A stretch of 64,000 nucleotides of DNA from Teratosphaeria epicoccoides (taxonomy: Eukaryota > Ascomycota > Dothideomycetes > Mycosphaerellales > Teratosphaeriaceae), in NCBI GenBank assembly GCA_021401465.1, contig JADDMT010000063.1, positions 62,001 to 126,000 of the forward strand, given 5' to 3'. The translations under genes were made by a program, and so were the position numbers. The notes beneath the pieces are model-generated. The model ran no database searches and was not told the DNA's origin. It saw nothing but the letters and a program-made list of their open reading frames with translations. Positions 38,535-48,906 of the stretch are shown here, in pieces; within the stretch, counting starts at the first letter, position 1, and every line of letters starts with the position of its first letter.

Positions 38535-40820
38535 ATGCCTCCCGGGCGAAAGCACAAGCCGCTGGGGACAGCTCGACGCTTGCTATCTAGAGGCGGCATA
38601 CCACGAGAGGACTCCGATGATGAACTGGGATACGAAGATCATCCGTGGGAATGGATTCACGAACAGAAGGGCAGCAAGAATGTGATTGTTGGTGCGCGCA
38701 TGGGACGCTTCGAATGTCGGGTCGGCGATACGGTCTTGTTGAAGGCACCTAGCAATGAAGCCTGGGTAGCCATCATCTATAATTTCTCGGAAGGAGAAGG
38801 CGAGGATGAGGATGGGGAGGTCATCCCTGATGAGAAAAAGGCTGGCATGCTGTGGTTCTCATCCGAGAAGGAGATTAAGCACAAGAGAAAACGGACGGAT
38901 TTCTTGCCAAACGAGCTCTACATCAGTGCAGACTTCGATGACAACCCTTTGACTTCTATCAACGGGAAAGCCACGGTCATGTCGCTCGAGATGTTCAACA
39001 AGCGTTATCCCAATGGAAGGATTCCACGTAATTCCGCTGCGCATGGCAAAACATTCATCTGTAGAAGAGGCGCAAACATACGAGCGGCATCATACACCGA
39101 TGAGTTCGTGTGGGAAGACGTGTATCAAGGAAGTAAAGACATGGACAGCCTCATCGAGCTGGTCGAGGACGGCACAATCAAGACCCGGAAGCGAAAGGCC
39201 CTCAAGAGCATCAAGGAACATGATGCGGAGGAATTTGTGGCAGGCGAAGACGACGCAGACGATCCTCAGACCCCGAGGAAACGGAGGAAACTTACTGGTG
39301 ACAATGCAACCCCGTCCAAGGCGAACCAGCTTACTCCGCGCAAGCTTACTACGCCCTCGGGTCGCAAGATTGTTACAAAGAAGCCTCTAGAATTCACACC
39401 ACTCGGTACCAGGGTGCTGTCGCCATCGCAAGCACAGTCGTCACCATATCAACTTGCTCGTTCGACTCTGCACGTTGCGGCTGTACCGCAGGTCTTGCCG
39501 TGTAGAGAATCGGAATTCGAAACAGTCTACACGCATCTTGAAGCGGCTATCACAGCCGGTACAGGCAGCTGCATATACATCTCGGGCACGCCCGGCACTG
39601 GCAAGACTGCCACCGTCCGAGAAGTCGTAGCAAGTCTGCAATCAGCTGTTGACGAAGAGCAGCTGGATAGTTTCCACTTTGTCGAGATCAACGGCATGAA
39701 AGTCACTGATCCTCATCAGTCCTACAGCTTGTTGTGGGAGGCTCTGAAAGGTGACAGGGTGAGCACGGCTCATGCATTGGAATTACTGGAGCGAGAGTTC
39801 ACTACGCCGAGTCCAAGGCGAGTGCCATGTGTGGTGCTCATGGATGAGCTCGATCAACTGGTCACGAGGAATCAGGGTGTGATGTACAACTTCTTCAACT
39901 GGCCTCAGCTGCGGCATTCGAGGCTGATTGTGCTGGCTGTGGCTAATACTATGGATCTTCCGGAACGAACGTTGTCCAACAAGATCAGCTCGAGGTTGGG
40001 CTTGGCGCGCATCACGTTCCCGGGATATAGCCACATGCAGCTGATGACAATCATCCAGTCTCGTCTCGAGGGCGTAGGAGGGGTCATCGTCGAACCTGAT
40101 GCTGTGCAATTTGCCAGCAGAAAGGTCGCAGCTGTGTCTGGTGATGCAAGGCGAGCCCTGGACATTTGTCGAAGAGCCGTCGAAATTGCCGAGCAAGAGG
40201 CCATAGCTGCTGCCACAACCGGTAAGGAGAACCAAGCGTCCGACACACCTAGCAAGACAGCTTCTCGACAGAAGCCCGCTGCCGCACTTCCGCCTGCGTC
40301 GAAGAAAGGTATTGTCACTATCGCGACCATCAAACGAGCGATCAATGAGGCTACATCGACGCCGTTAGCTGCATACCTGAAGTCATTACCGCTCGCCAGC
40401 AAATTGCTGCTTGCGGCTCTTCTCGCCCGGCTCAGGCGGACTGGCATTACAGAATCTACACTTGCCGATGTGGTGGATGAGTGTCGCCGCATGGCCACCA
40501 CGGCGCGGAACAAGGCCATCGAGGAGGTCCTCTTGACGCCTGGCTCCCCGCCCTCCATCATGTACGACGCCCCGGACGGCTCCGCTACTGTTACGCCACA
40601 GAAGCGCGGCCGTGTGGCAGCTAAGAGGGAGCAGCAAAGCGCTGCACGGATTTTCTGTCTGGGTGTGGCAGCGCAGGAATTGGCGGAGGCTGGCGTGATC
40701 GGTGTTGAGGGCCGGCATGGCGATAGGGTGGGCAAAGTGAGGTTAGGGGTGAGTGAGGATGATGTTAGGGGTGCTCTGAGGGATGATGAGGATTGCGTAG
40801 GTCTGGGTATCGCCGGGTAG
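38535..40820 (+). CDS. ORC1: origin recognition complex subunit 1
   Basis: An intronless frame of 761 residues. Residues about 40-190 are a BAH domain (RVGDTVLLKAPSNEAWVAII, then EMFNKRYPNGRIP, FICRRGANIRAA). A lysine-rich linker with TPRK, SP and TP sites follows. The AAA+ module starts at about 320: LPCRESEFETVYTHLEAAI, Walker A SGTPGTGKTA (about 349-358), Walker B VVLMDELDQL (about 434), sensor ANTMDLPER and the arginine-bearing SRLGLARITFPGY, SGDARRALDICRRAVEIA. A winged-helix region closes the protein. ORC1 is the ATPase subunit that, with ORC2-6 and Cdc6, loads MCM helicase at origins in the nucleus. All catalytic motifs appear intact. It is convergent with the zinc-cluster gene. Confidence 0.96.
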   Translation: MPPGRKHKPLGTARRLLSRGGIPREDSDDELGYEDHPWEWIHEQKGSKNVIVGARMGRFECRVGDTVLLKAPSNEAWVAIIYNFSEGEGEDEDGEVIPDEKKAGMLWFSSEKEIKHKRKRTDFLPNELYISADFDDNPLTSINGKATVMSLEMFNKRYPNGRIPRNSAAHGKTFICRRGANIRAASYTDEFVWEDVYQGSKDMDSLIELVEDGTIKTRKRKALKSIKEHDAEEFVAGEDDADDPQTPRKRRKLTGDNATPSKANQLTPRKLTTPSGRKIVTKKPLEFTPLGTRVLSPSQAQSSPYQLARSTLHVAAVPQVLPCRESEFETVYTHLEAAITAGTGSCIYISGTPGTGKTATVREVVASLQSAVDEEQLDSFHFVEINGMKVTDPHQSYSLLWEALKGDRVSTAHALELLEREFTTPSPRRVPCVVLMDELDQLVTRNQGVMYNFFNWPQLRHSRLIVLAVANTMDLPERTLSNKISSRLGLARITFPGYSHMQLMTIIQSRLEGVGGVIVEPDAVQFASRKVAAVSGDARRALDICRRAVEIAEQEAIAAATTGKENQASDTPSKTASRQKPAAALPPASKKGIVTIATIKRAINEATSTPLAAYLKSLPLASKLLLAALLARLRRTGITESTLADVVDECRRMATTARNKAIEEVLLTPGSPPSIMYDAPDGSATVTPQKRGRVAAKREQQSAARIFCLGVAAQELAEAGVIGVEGRHGDRVGKVRLGVSEDDVRGALRDDEDCVGLGIAG

Positions 40821-41135
40821 GGGCGAGCCGGAGTTTTGCAGGTTGACGACAGCGACAGCATCTGAGCAGGATGCTCTCCAGTCTCCAGTGACGGCACTTG
40901 ATGGCTCGAGATCGACGTGTCTGCGTAGACAGGAAACGCGCATGTGTGCTTCATTTTCACCTTGCATCCACAATATGCAATGTGATGTCTGACGTCACGA
41001 TGCAGAAAATGAATTCGGTGGATGGGACCGTGGAGGACGCACACACCGACGGTGAGATCGAGCAGGCGAACTTTTGTCTAGACGTCTCCCTACCCAGCCA
41101 GCACAGCAAGCAGCTGCACATGCAGCGCGTAGCCG
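40821..41135. other. convergent 3' gap
   Basis: A 315-bp interval between convergent ORC1 and the zinc-cluster regulator; no feature recognised. Confidence 0.45.
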
Positions 41136-43607
41136 TCAAATCTTGTCCGCGGCTTTCTGCAAGATATTACCGGCACACATCGCCATATCACTCTTCTTAC
41201 CAAGCAGCCACAACGCATCGATGCAATATTGCAGCCTCCGTTTCGTCTCCTGCAAAGCATCTTCTACATACATCACCAATTCTAGCTCGCGTTGCATCTG
41301 GATCTGCTTGACGAGAACCTGCCCTGCCTTGCCGAACACTCGCACCAGAACAACGGTCCATGGTTCCGTTAGAAGTGCGGCTTTGTTCACGGCGTGATGG
41401 AACTCTGGAGCCTTGCAGAAGGACGTATCAATGACACTGTATCGTGAGCAACGACCGAGCTCTGAGACCATGCAGACTGAGCGCACTCTGAGTGCTGCGC
41501 TCACTTCGCTCGACGACACCCAGGAGCCATCAAACACGAACGACATGCTGCGACCGTATGCCTCCAGCTTATCCAAAAGTTCCGCGAAAATGAATACGCT
41601 CAAATGCCAGTGTCCTGCCAGCAAGATATACCAGCTCTGGATGCGAACAGGCAAGGCCTCATGGCTCTCGATGCAGTCGTTTATGAACATCCCGTACGAG
41701 GAGTTCCAGTACTGGTAAACCTCCAACACGAGATGTGCCGCCTCTTGCAGCTGGGGAACAGCAGCGTGCTGATAAAGCAAATCTTGGAAGCGCCCAACTC
41801 GCCGCCATAGGAGAACCTTCACGGGCGCAGCATCGGCAAGGCAGCATGCGGCGTCCTGATAACTACATGGCCAGCGTGTGGTGGCTTTGCGGTTGTCACC
41901 TGTGCGGGATCGGCTAGAAAGGAAGTAGGTGCCCCAGAGGTCCGTACTCCCTTTCTCTGGAGTAATGTCTCGGTTCAGGTTGCTCTCGCTGTCGTCCATA
42001 ACGACCGTTCTGCGATTCATAGCGGCCGAGATGGTGTCGAACATCACAGCTAACCAATACAGAAAGCCGAAAGTTTGCACGTTTTCGTCAGAGAAATCAT
42101 GCTTCGCCTCAAGATTCATGCTTCCCGCAAAGAGCCTGCGCTGATGATCGTGTAGTTTTCTCAGCGCAATGTCGAGGTGGATGGGCGGGCCATCGAACTC
42201 AAGAAGTTCATCGATCGCAGTGACGTCGTTGACTCGCTGCATAGTCTCCAATTCGGAAGAATTCATGGGACGCTGCGTCAAGGAGAAGATGATGCCAGCG
42301 AAGATGACCTTGAAAGACGGATTAGTGAAGGCATCTGCGAGCGCCCGGCGAGCTTTGTTCCATAGCGATGCCTGCATTTCGCGACCAAAGATATCGTTAG
42401 CCGGGAAAGCATCCCCTGAAGACTCAGGAGATGCGGAAGATCCGCCTTCACTTGACAGGCGCGCTTCGCCCCTTGGCCCTGCCTGCGCCCATTGGGCAGC
42501 AAATGCCGTGATGGCGAGATTCAGCGCCCTCGACGCCTGAGCGCGATCGTCGGCGGACAGAGCTCCTGTCTTTGCATAAGCGTCATCCAACGCGCAGACA
42601 CGTTTAGCGATTCGGTTCGACCAATTGGAGCTCCAGTCATCCGTGCTGTCGAACTTCGACAGAGAGTACGGACAATTACGTTCCGTGAGCCAGCAGGAGA
42701 GAGCGCCCTCCATGGAATCGTGGTATATCTTCAGAAGGCCTTTCTTGATAAACAAACGTGTTTGGTCCTCGCTTAATAGATTCGAGATGAAGGGAAGAGT
42801 TCCAAATGCGGCTTCTTTTCTCGTGGCAAAGAACTCGGGTGCTCCGTCCGGACTTGGACTACGAGGGCGCTTCCGTCTGTCCAGTGCATGCAGCACAGAT
42901 TGCGATGGCTTCGAGTCACTCTCACGGGTCTTCACGCTGTCCTCCTCGGCTCCGGATTTTGTGTATGAGGAAGTAACGACTGAGATGCTTCGACTTGGAA
43001 GACTGTACCATGTCCGAGTGGGAGACGGCTGGCCCAGCGGACCGTTCATGCAAGATGTGACATCAATCTGTTGTTGCGAGCTGTATTGGCTGCACACCGG
43101 TGGCGTCAGCGAAGGGCACACAGGCTGGATGCTTGGCGCTAATGAGAAGCAGTCAATGGGCTCAAGGAGGCCAGCGTTCGCGCCGGCAGTTGATGGACTG
43201 TGGTCTGATAGGCAGATTTGGCCGCTTGGAAGCGCTGTCGCAATTGTTGGAGCAGTGGGACATCTCCGCTTCGCGGACTGTGAGCTCTTGGTATTCGATC
43301 GGATCCATTCGCTGGTGCATGTCTTCTTCCACCTCTTACAGCTTGAACAAGGCTCATGCGATGCTACGCCTCCCCGAGTCTTGATTTGCAGGTCGCAACC
43401 TCGTTTACCTGCTCGGCACTGATCACAACTGCTATTCTGTCGCCGCCGCGGCCACTTTTCTTCTGCAGGTGGGATCGCTGCAAATGACGACGAATCAGAC
43501 GGCTGAGACGCTGCCCATTCTTCGTCAAACAATGAATCATAAGTTCCATCACGGATCAAAGAAGCTCCCGTGCTTGGGATTGAGGCCGTCCTCAAGACCT
43601 TTGACAT
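41136..43607 (-). CDS. Zn2Cys6 transcription factor with AlcR-like zinc cluster
   Basis: An intronless frame encodes 823 residues. The zinc cluster (about residues 58-105) is preceded by basic RRRQNSSCDQC and reads C-x2-C-x6-C-x15-C-x2-C-x6-C, with KRWKKTCTSEW at its end. The 15-residue middle loop is far longer than the common 5-9 and comes close to that of the ethanol regulator AlcR, whose flanking residues (RRRQN, GKR, KRW.K.CT) are also similar. The rest shows helical fungal regulatory-domain character, for example PIHLDIALRKLHDHQRRLFA, a motif of tryptophan- and aromatic-rich segments and LLWRRVGRFQDLLYQ. It probably activates nearby or distant catabolic genes in the nucleus. Target genes are not known; the adjacent esterase relic and the monooxygenase are candidates by position only. 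Confidence 0.85.
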   Translation of the reverse strand: MSKVLRTASIPSTGASLIRDGTYDSLFDEEWAASQPSDSSSFAAIPPAEEKWPRRRQNSSCDQCRAGKRGCDLQIKTRGGVASHEPCSSCKRWKKTCTSEWIRSNTKSSQSAKRRCPTAPTIATALPSGQICLSDHSPSTAGANAGLLEPIDCFSLAPSIQPVCPSLTPPVCSQYSSQQQIDVTSCMNGPLGQPSPTRTWYSLPSRSISVVTSSYTKSGAEEDSVKTRESDSKPSQSVLHALDRRKRPRSPSPDGAPEFFATRKEAAFGTLPFISNLLSEDQTRLFIKKGLLKIYHDSMEGALSCWLTERNCPYSLSKFDSTDDWSSNWSNRIAKRVCALDDAYAKTGALSADDRAQASRALNLAITAFAAQWAQAGPRGEARLSSEGGSSASPESSGDAFPANDIFGREMQASLWNKARRALADAFTNPSFKVIFAGIIFSLTQRPMNSSELETMQRVNDVTAIDELLEFDGPPIHLDIALRKLHDHQRRLFAGSMNLEAKHDFSDENVQTFGFLYWLAVMFDTISAAMNRRTVVMDDSESNLNRDITPEKGSTDLWGTYFLSSRSRTGDNRKATTRWPCSYQDAACCLADAAPVKVLLWRRVGRFQDLLYQHAAVPQLQEAAHLVLEVYQYWNSSYGMFINDCIESHEALPVRIQSWYILLAGHWHLSVFIFAELLDKLEAYGRSMSFVFDGSWVSSSEVSAALRVRSVCMVSELGRCSRYSVIDTSFCKAPEFHHAVNKAALLTEPWTVVLVRVFGKAGQVLVKQIQMQRELELVMYVEDALQETKRRLQYCIDALWLLGKKSDMAMCAGNILQKAADKI

Positions 43608-43918
43608 TTTTGCTGGTCAGTCACAGAGATTTGCCGTGGGATAGTACTTAGGTAGGGTCGTACAACAATTGTGAGCAAAGTCAAGTGGGGTGCAGCTGAT
43701 GCACAGTAGAGACATCCGTAAGGTACACAGGGATCATGCGGAGAACCTGGTCATTGAGCAGCCATACTGCATGCTGCTACACTCAAGCTATTGTACAGCC
43801 AGGGGCACCTCCCAGGATAAGCTAAAATCATCGTAGTCGCCGGCAGGCGGCAGCACAGTCCAATTCGGGCCGAGATCTTAACCACTGCACCCTCCTCCGT
43901 TCCCGCCGGCTTCCTATC
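43608..43918. other. intergenic
   Basis: The 311 bp upstream of the regulator and downstream of the esterase relic; nothing recognised. Confidence 0.45.
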
Positions 43919-45396
43919 TTACGACAGTGCCTGATAGACCGCGCTCTCGAATGCAACCCACAGGCCGAGCAGCTGAGCATCTGGGAATGGCAATACCTGC
44001 GTGCCAACGATGCCCGCGACACCCTTCTCGCGGTCGCACCACCAAAACAGATTTGGGAGACCTGCCCAGTGTGCTGTGCCATCAGATCTACCTGTCGGGC
44101 CGTCCGACGACATGAAAGTCAGGCCCCAACCCTAACTCTTGACGGGGTACAAATCGGGAATCGCATTAGTCAAGTCCGATTTCGAGGCCGGTATTCCCTG
44201 CGAGCGTAGAATATTGGGAGAGCTTACCTGGTTCTCGAACATCTGGTCGACTGTCGTTTTCTGCAGGAGCCTAGCTCCTGTGCTGGGGCACTTGCCGTCA
44301 TTCAGTAGGATCGCGAGTATTTCTGCATACATGGTCAGACACCGCGTTTGACTTGGCGCCGCTGGGCAAGATGTTACTGACTGCAGTACTCCGGAAGTTG
44401 CGCGAAGGCTCCCGCGCCTCCCCTGTTGACGCAAGACGCGATGTCATTTATGCTGTCCAGGACCAATGGTCTGTGCAGCAGATGGTCTCGTAACGCCAAG
44501 GTTCCATCTGGCAGACGGACATTCATGAAAGCGAGTCTGTCTTTCACCGCCAGGTCTGGGAACAAAGAGATGTTCTTGATGCCCAGAGGGTGGAAGATGG
44601 CAGACGGACATTCATGAAAGCGAGTCAGTCTTTCATCGCCAGGTCTGGGAACATAGAGATGTTCTTGATGCCCAAAGGGTGGAAGATGTAGCGTTGGAAG
44701 TAGTCGTTCAGAGGCATGCCAGCAGCACGCTCAACACAAAAGCCAGCCCAGTCAATGCCAACCTACCCGATGTCAGTGCTTGACCGCTGGTCCGCTAAGC
44801 GGCGCATGCACCTACCCCGTACTGCCACCCTCTCCTGGGTGGTGAACGAGTGGCTGGATGAGATCGTTGATGTGCCCAGAGAACTCCTCCCGCCCAATGG
44901 GCTTACTGTGGTCGCGCAGACCCTCATGGAAGAATGTATAGCCAAAGCCGGCTTTGAAATTATCAGCATCCCCAAGACGATGAATGTGGCGACAGTTCAG
45001 TACTCTGACCTGTGTCCGAGAGCAGCATCCTGAGCGTGATTCCTCGCCTCTTGGCAACCAAGCTTCCATCCTTCTGCAAGACTTTGCATCTTGACGATGC
45101 CGGAGAGACTGAAAGTCTCCGTCCGGGATCAGAGACGTCAAAATTCCATTCTCGACAAGTTGCATGCAAGCCACTCCAGTGATCATCTTGGTGCACGACG
45201 CAATCCACAGGACGCTGTCCACGGTCATTGGAGCCGAAGATCCAAACCCTCGCTTCCCTGCAGCATATGAGAACAGCTCTTCTCCATCTCGGCCGACTGC
45301 GACACCGACTGCGCCAGGCAAGCCTTTCTGCTCATCGACGCAGGCGGCGTCGAACTTGGCCTTGATGTCGTTCACTGCTGCTGTGGAGAGACGCAT
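43919..45396 (-). pseudogene. disabled beta-lactamase/family VIII esterase-type gene
   Basis: A serine hydrolase of the class C beta-lactamase/esterase (LovD/EstB-like) fold is spread over several frames in correct order. It begins MRLSTAAVNDIKAKFDAACV and has the nucleophile motif SCTK (S-x-x-K) in WIASCTKMITGVACMQLVE. Then come GITLRMLL, AGFGYTFFHEGLRDHSKPIG, VGIDWAGFCVERAAG, LPDGTLALRDHLLHRP, LLNDGKCPSTGARLL and the C-terminal HWAGLPNLFWWCDREKGVAG. Some breaks are normal introns (e.g. 44952-45009). True lesions are an indel-scrambled stretch near 45075-45130, one missing base in the conserved GEGW region (about 44826-44832), an 89-bp tandem duplication with an in-frame TGA at 44625-44627, and an in-frame TAG at 44132-44134 where several family residues are also missing. 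No full enzyme can be made. Confidence 0.82.
44509..44686. repeat. 89-bp direct tandem duplication
   Basis: Two adjacent copies, 44509-44597 and 44598-44686, both begin TGGCAGACGGACATTCATGA and end GGGTGGAAGA. I count four mismatches by eye (around 44538, 44547, 44566 and 44585 in copy 1). The unit is inside the esterase relic; 89 is not a multiple of three, so it shifts the frame. Confidence 0.93.
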
Positions 45397-46187
45397 TGCT
45401 GAACCTTGCTCGATTATACTGCTCGGATAGCCTGAGAAAATTTCTTATTGGGAGGCTATCGCGCTGCGACGAAAGGTAAAGGCAGAGTCTTTGTGCAGCC
45501 GGACGTCAGAAGGGGGCCTGCTTTCTAGGAGCAGCTGCCCGCATTGATTCTTCCATTCGACCACGGCAATATTGGAGATGCCATGTCTTCGTCCTGGTTC
45601 GGTGCCAGAGCTGCGTGCGGAGAGACGGGTCCTCGTTTGTCGAAGGTACCATGAAGGTGCTACGCGTGTAGTGTTCTTGGGCATGCTCGCGGCCGAATGG
45701 CACGCGTACCTGTACAGTCAAGCTGAGGTCCGGACGCACAGGAGCACTTGAGAAGCTGTCAATCGACGATGGATCTGGTCTCTCTCTCAATGCTTACGTT
45801 TGCTTGTCATTATTGCGATGTCCGGCTGCGGATCCGCATGTTGACCCGCACGCCAAGACTGATCTGGTCAGCCGCATGGCCTACCATTCGGTCAAGTCTC
45901 AAAATAGGAGGTCATGTGAACGCACAAGGAGCGTTCATCTGGAACAAATCAGAAATTAACTCACGGAGCCGCATCTAAAAACGCTGGTATGACAGGAATG
46001 GTTTCCCCTCATCGGAGGTGCACCCTGAAGAGGATGAGCAGAAGGATGAGCAGGAGGAGGCAGAACAGGGCGAAGGACTGTCGAGGCATCTGAATATATC
46101 TAAGGTACAGATTTCTATGTCAAACAGGCCAACAACTTTCTGAAATCTCAACGTCTTTCCCTCTGAACAAAGTATCATCGGAACGGC
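45397..46187. other. divergent intergenic region, esterase relic to BVMO
   Basis: The 791 bp include the monooxygenase promoter. Minus-strand open frames at 45445-45790 were examined and match nothing I know; they could be leader or remnant sequence. Confidence 0.4.
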
Positions 46188-48166
46188 ATGGATCCCAACG
46201 GAGTCGTCAACCCGAAGCTGAAGACCCAGCTCTTCGAGTATGGTGAGCACAGAAGGACTGATGGGCCTTACGCCGACAACATCGAGCCAGACGCTTTGGT
46301 AGTCGGTGGTGGCTTCGGGGGCGTCTTTTGCTTCTGGTCTCTTCGCAAAGCCGGATTCAAGACTGTCATGTATGAGGCTGGCAACGGCTATGGTGGAACG
46401 TGGCGATGGAATTGCTACCGTAAGTCCGTCGTGGTCCAGATTCAACGCTGTCGTCAATGCTGACTGCTCACAGCTGGTGCCATGGTCGACTCCGAAGTGC
46501 CAGAGTACCAGCTGTCCATTCCTGAGACTTGGAAGGAGTTCGTGCTTTCCTCTGTCTTGCTTGGACAAGGTGATTGCTAAAAGCATTTTAGCTACCACTG
46601 GTCGTCGAACTATCCAAGCTACAGGGAGCTTCGCGACTACTTTGACCACTGTGACGAGAGACTTGACATTAGGAGCCAGACCGCATTCAACACCGTGGTC
46701 GTTGGTGGCAGGTTTGATACGCAGGCAGGTGAGTGGCCGCCCTGCAACCGCGCATTGTTCATTGCACAACTCTGACCAGCTTCTTCGCAGGACGTTGGCA
46801 CGTGAGGACTACGGACGGTCGCACCGCGAAACCCAAGTACCTGATCCTTGCTGCTGGTATGAGAAACTTAGTCCCTATACCACTCGAGGATCCCTTTCTG
46901 ATATAACTGCAGGCTTCGCTGCTAAGCGATACATTCCACCGTGGAAGGGCATCGAGAAGTTCAAAGGTTTTGTATCCCACTCTTCCTTCTGGCCAGACGA
47001 GGAAGTTAGCGTGGCAGGCAAGAAGTGCGCCATCATCGGCACTGGTGCGACTGGCGTGCAGATCACACAAGCTTGGGGACCGACTGCAGGCGAGGTGAAA
47101 GTCTTCCAGCGCACTCCAAACTTAACGGTGCCCATGCGCCGCCGCCCGTTGACCAAGCAGGAGCAAGATGAGGCCAAGCGATGGTACCCAGAGCTCTTCC
47201 AACTCCGTGAGCGTTGCTTTGGAGGCTTCCTTTACGATTTTGCGGAAAGGAGGTGCTTCGAAGATACGCCAGCGGAGCGCGAGGCGTTTTTCGAGAAGCT
47301 GTGGACCAACGGAGGATTCCGCTATTGGCTTGGCAACTACAAGGACTACCTGATCAACCCGGGGGCGAATCGTGAGGTCTACGATTTCTGGGCCAAGAAG
47401 CAGCGTGCTCGCCTCCAGGACGCGAGCAAGCGCGACATTTTGTGTCCCGTCGAGCCTCCCCATCCTGTAAGTGCCTATCACAACGCCGTTGTGAGATATG
47501 TACTGATCATCGTGGTTGCAGTGGGGCGTGAAGAGGCCATGCTTGGAGTACGGCTACCTCGAGCAATTCAACCGCCCCAATGTCGATGTCGTTGACATCA
47601 AGAACAACGGCATCAAGGACTTTGACGAAAGAGGCATCAATCTCGAGGATGGCACCCACTACGACTTCGACGTCATCTGCATTGCCACTGGCTTCGACAT
47701 CGTCACTGGCGGCATGACAGCCATGAACCTCGAAGACGTTAAAGGCGGCAAGCTCAACGACCAGTGGAAGGAGGCCGCCACTACCTACCTTGGCACCACC
47801 GTCCCGGGATACCCGAACATGTTCCACCTCTACGGGCCCCACGGTCCCACGCTCCTGTCCAACGGACCGACCTCTGTTGAGATTCAGGGCAGGTGGATTA
47901 CGGACGCCATCAAGCAGATGGAGAGGCAGGGTGTCAAGTACATCAACCCGACAGACGAGGCAGGCAGGGCGTGGAAGCAGAAGATCAATGATCTGAGCAA
48001 CGCGACTTTGTTCCCGACAACGAAGAGCACTTATATGGGTGGCAGTGACCCGAACAAGGCCTTCGAGCAGACCAATTTTGCGGGTGGTATGTACAACTAT
48101 GCTCAGGAGATCAGGAAGGCGCTGCCGGAGTTTGACGGATTCCAGCTGGTGAAGACAGCTGATTGA
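46188..48166 (+). CDS. Baeyer-Villiger-type flavin monooxygenase
   Basis: Six exons, 46188-46419, 46474-46541, 46584-46728, 46791-46856, 46913-47466 and 47522-48166, give 569 residues. It is a class B flavin monooxygenase that would insert oxygen next to a carbonyl using FAD and NADPH. Motifs: first Rossmann loop VVGGGFGG (about residues 43-50), GYGGTWRWNCYPGAMVDSE across the first splice, the BVMO fingerprint FKGFVSHSSFWPD (F-x-G-x3-H-x3-W-P), the second Rossmann IIGTGATG, and the late DVICIATGFD, LYGPHGPTLLSNGPTSVEIQ. Intron 2 (46542-46583) is only 42 bp; a nearer TTTTAG acceptor at 46585-46590 would break the frame, so the AAAAG at 46583 is chosen because it yields KEFHFSYHWSSNYPSY. The substrate is unknown. 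Position beside a dead esterase gene suggests ketone breakdown. Confidence 0.93.
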
Positions 48167-48906
48167 TGAAATGTGGTGGAGGACGTGGTCGCCGCGTTAA
48201 CGTTGCACTGACCGTTCTTCTCGATATGGCTAATTTGTCGTCTTGTATGCTGTGACGAACTCCTGCCGCGTCCTTGTGCACTCATGCACTTGTGACCTGA
48301 TCGTTGAGATGTCTCTCGTATCCGTCGGCATTTGACGGGCAAAAGGTGGTCTTGGCATCGGGCTCGGTGTCTGCCGGCTCAGGGAGAGAACGGTGTGGAC
48401 TCCGACGATGCAGATGCAGGACGTCAGCTCGACACCCATGGACGATGCAATCGCAGTGCCTTGAAAGCAGCGGACATTGTCGGTTTCGCTGGCCTTCCAC
48501 GACCGAGTTGTGATGAAAGATCCATTGTATGCACGACGGAACGTGACAGGCACTTTGTTCTAGGCCCGCTCCGTCATTCGCATCCGACGCCGTCTCAGCT
48601 TACCGCTTACCACACAACCATGCCGATTGATCTGACTTCCATGCCGTCGGCAAAGGGAAGCGCTGCTTCGGCAATCTCACATTAATATTGACACACGCAG
48701 CCGCCGTACCGCTACACTGTGTCGTCGCAGTGCACATTCCCTCCTCTCGCACGTGCCCGCAGACTCAACTGGTGACTGACATTGTTCGCGATTGTGAAGA
48801 TCACCGGGCCACAGGACCTCATAGCTCGCGCAAGGCAAACGAGGAGGGAGTCGCGTTGCACAAGGCTTCCTGCGCATTGCAATACCTCGCCATTGTCATT
48901 TTCATC
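48167..48906. other. intergenic
   Basis: A 740-bp gap upstream of gluconokinase; no supported feature. Confidence 0.45.

Noticed and set aside
39905..41044. 379-codon minus-strand open frame
   Set aside because: It is antisense to the ORC1 AAA+ domain; composition (S, A, T, R) is typical of a shadow frame.
42625..43422. 265-codon plus-strand open frame
   Set aside because: It is antisense to the zinc-cluster regulator and has no family features.
45445..45790. Minus-strand frames upstream of the esterase relic
   Set aside because: Examined for a hydrolase or leader gene; no motif was recognised, so not called as coding.
46420..47595. Single 429-codon frame through the BVMO introns (46306-47595)
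   Set aside because: It runs out of the conserved frame in the first part and includes introns with clear splice ends.
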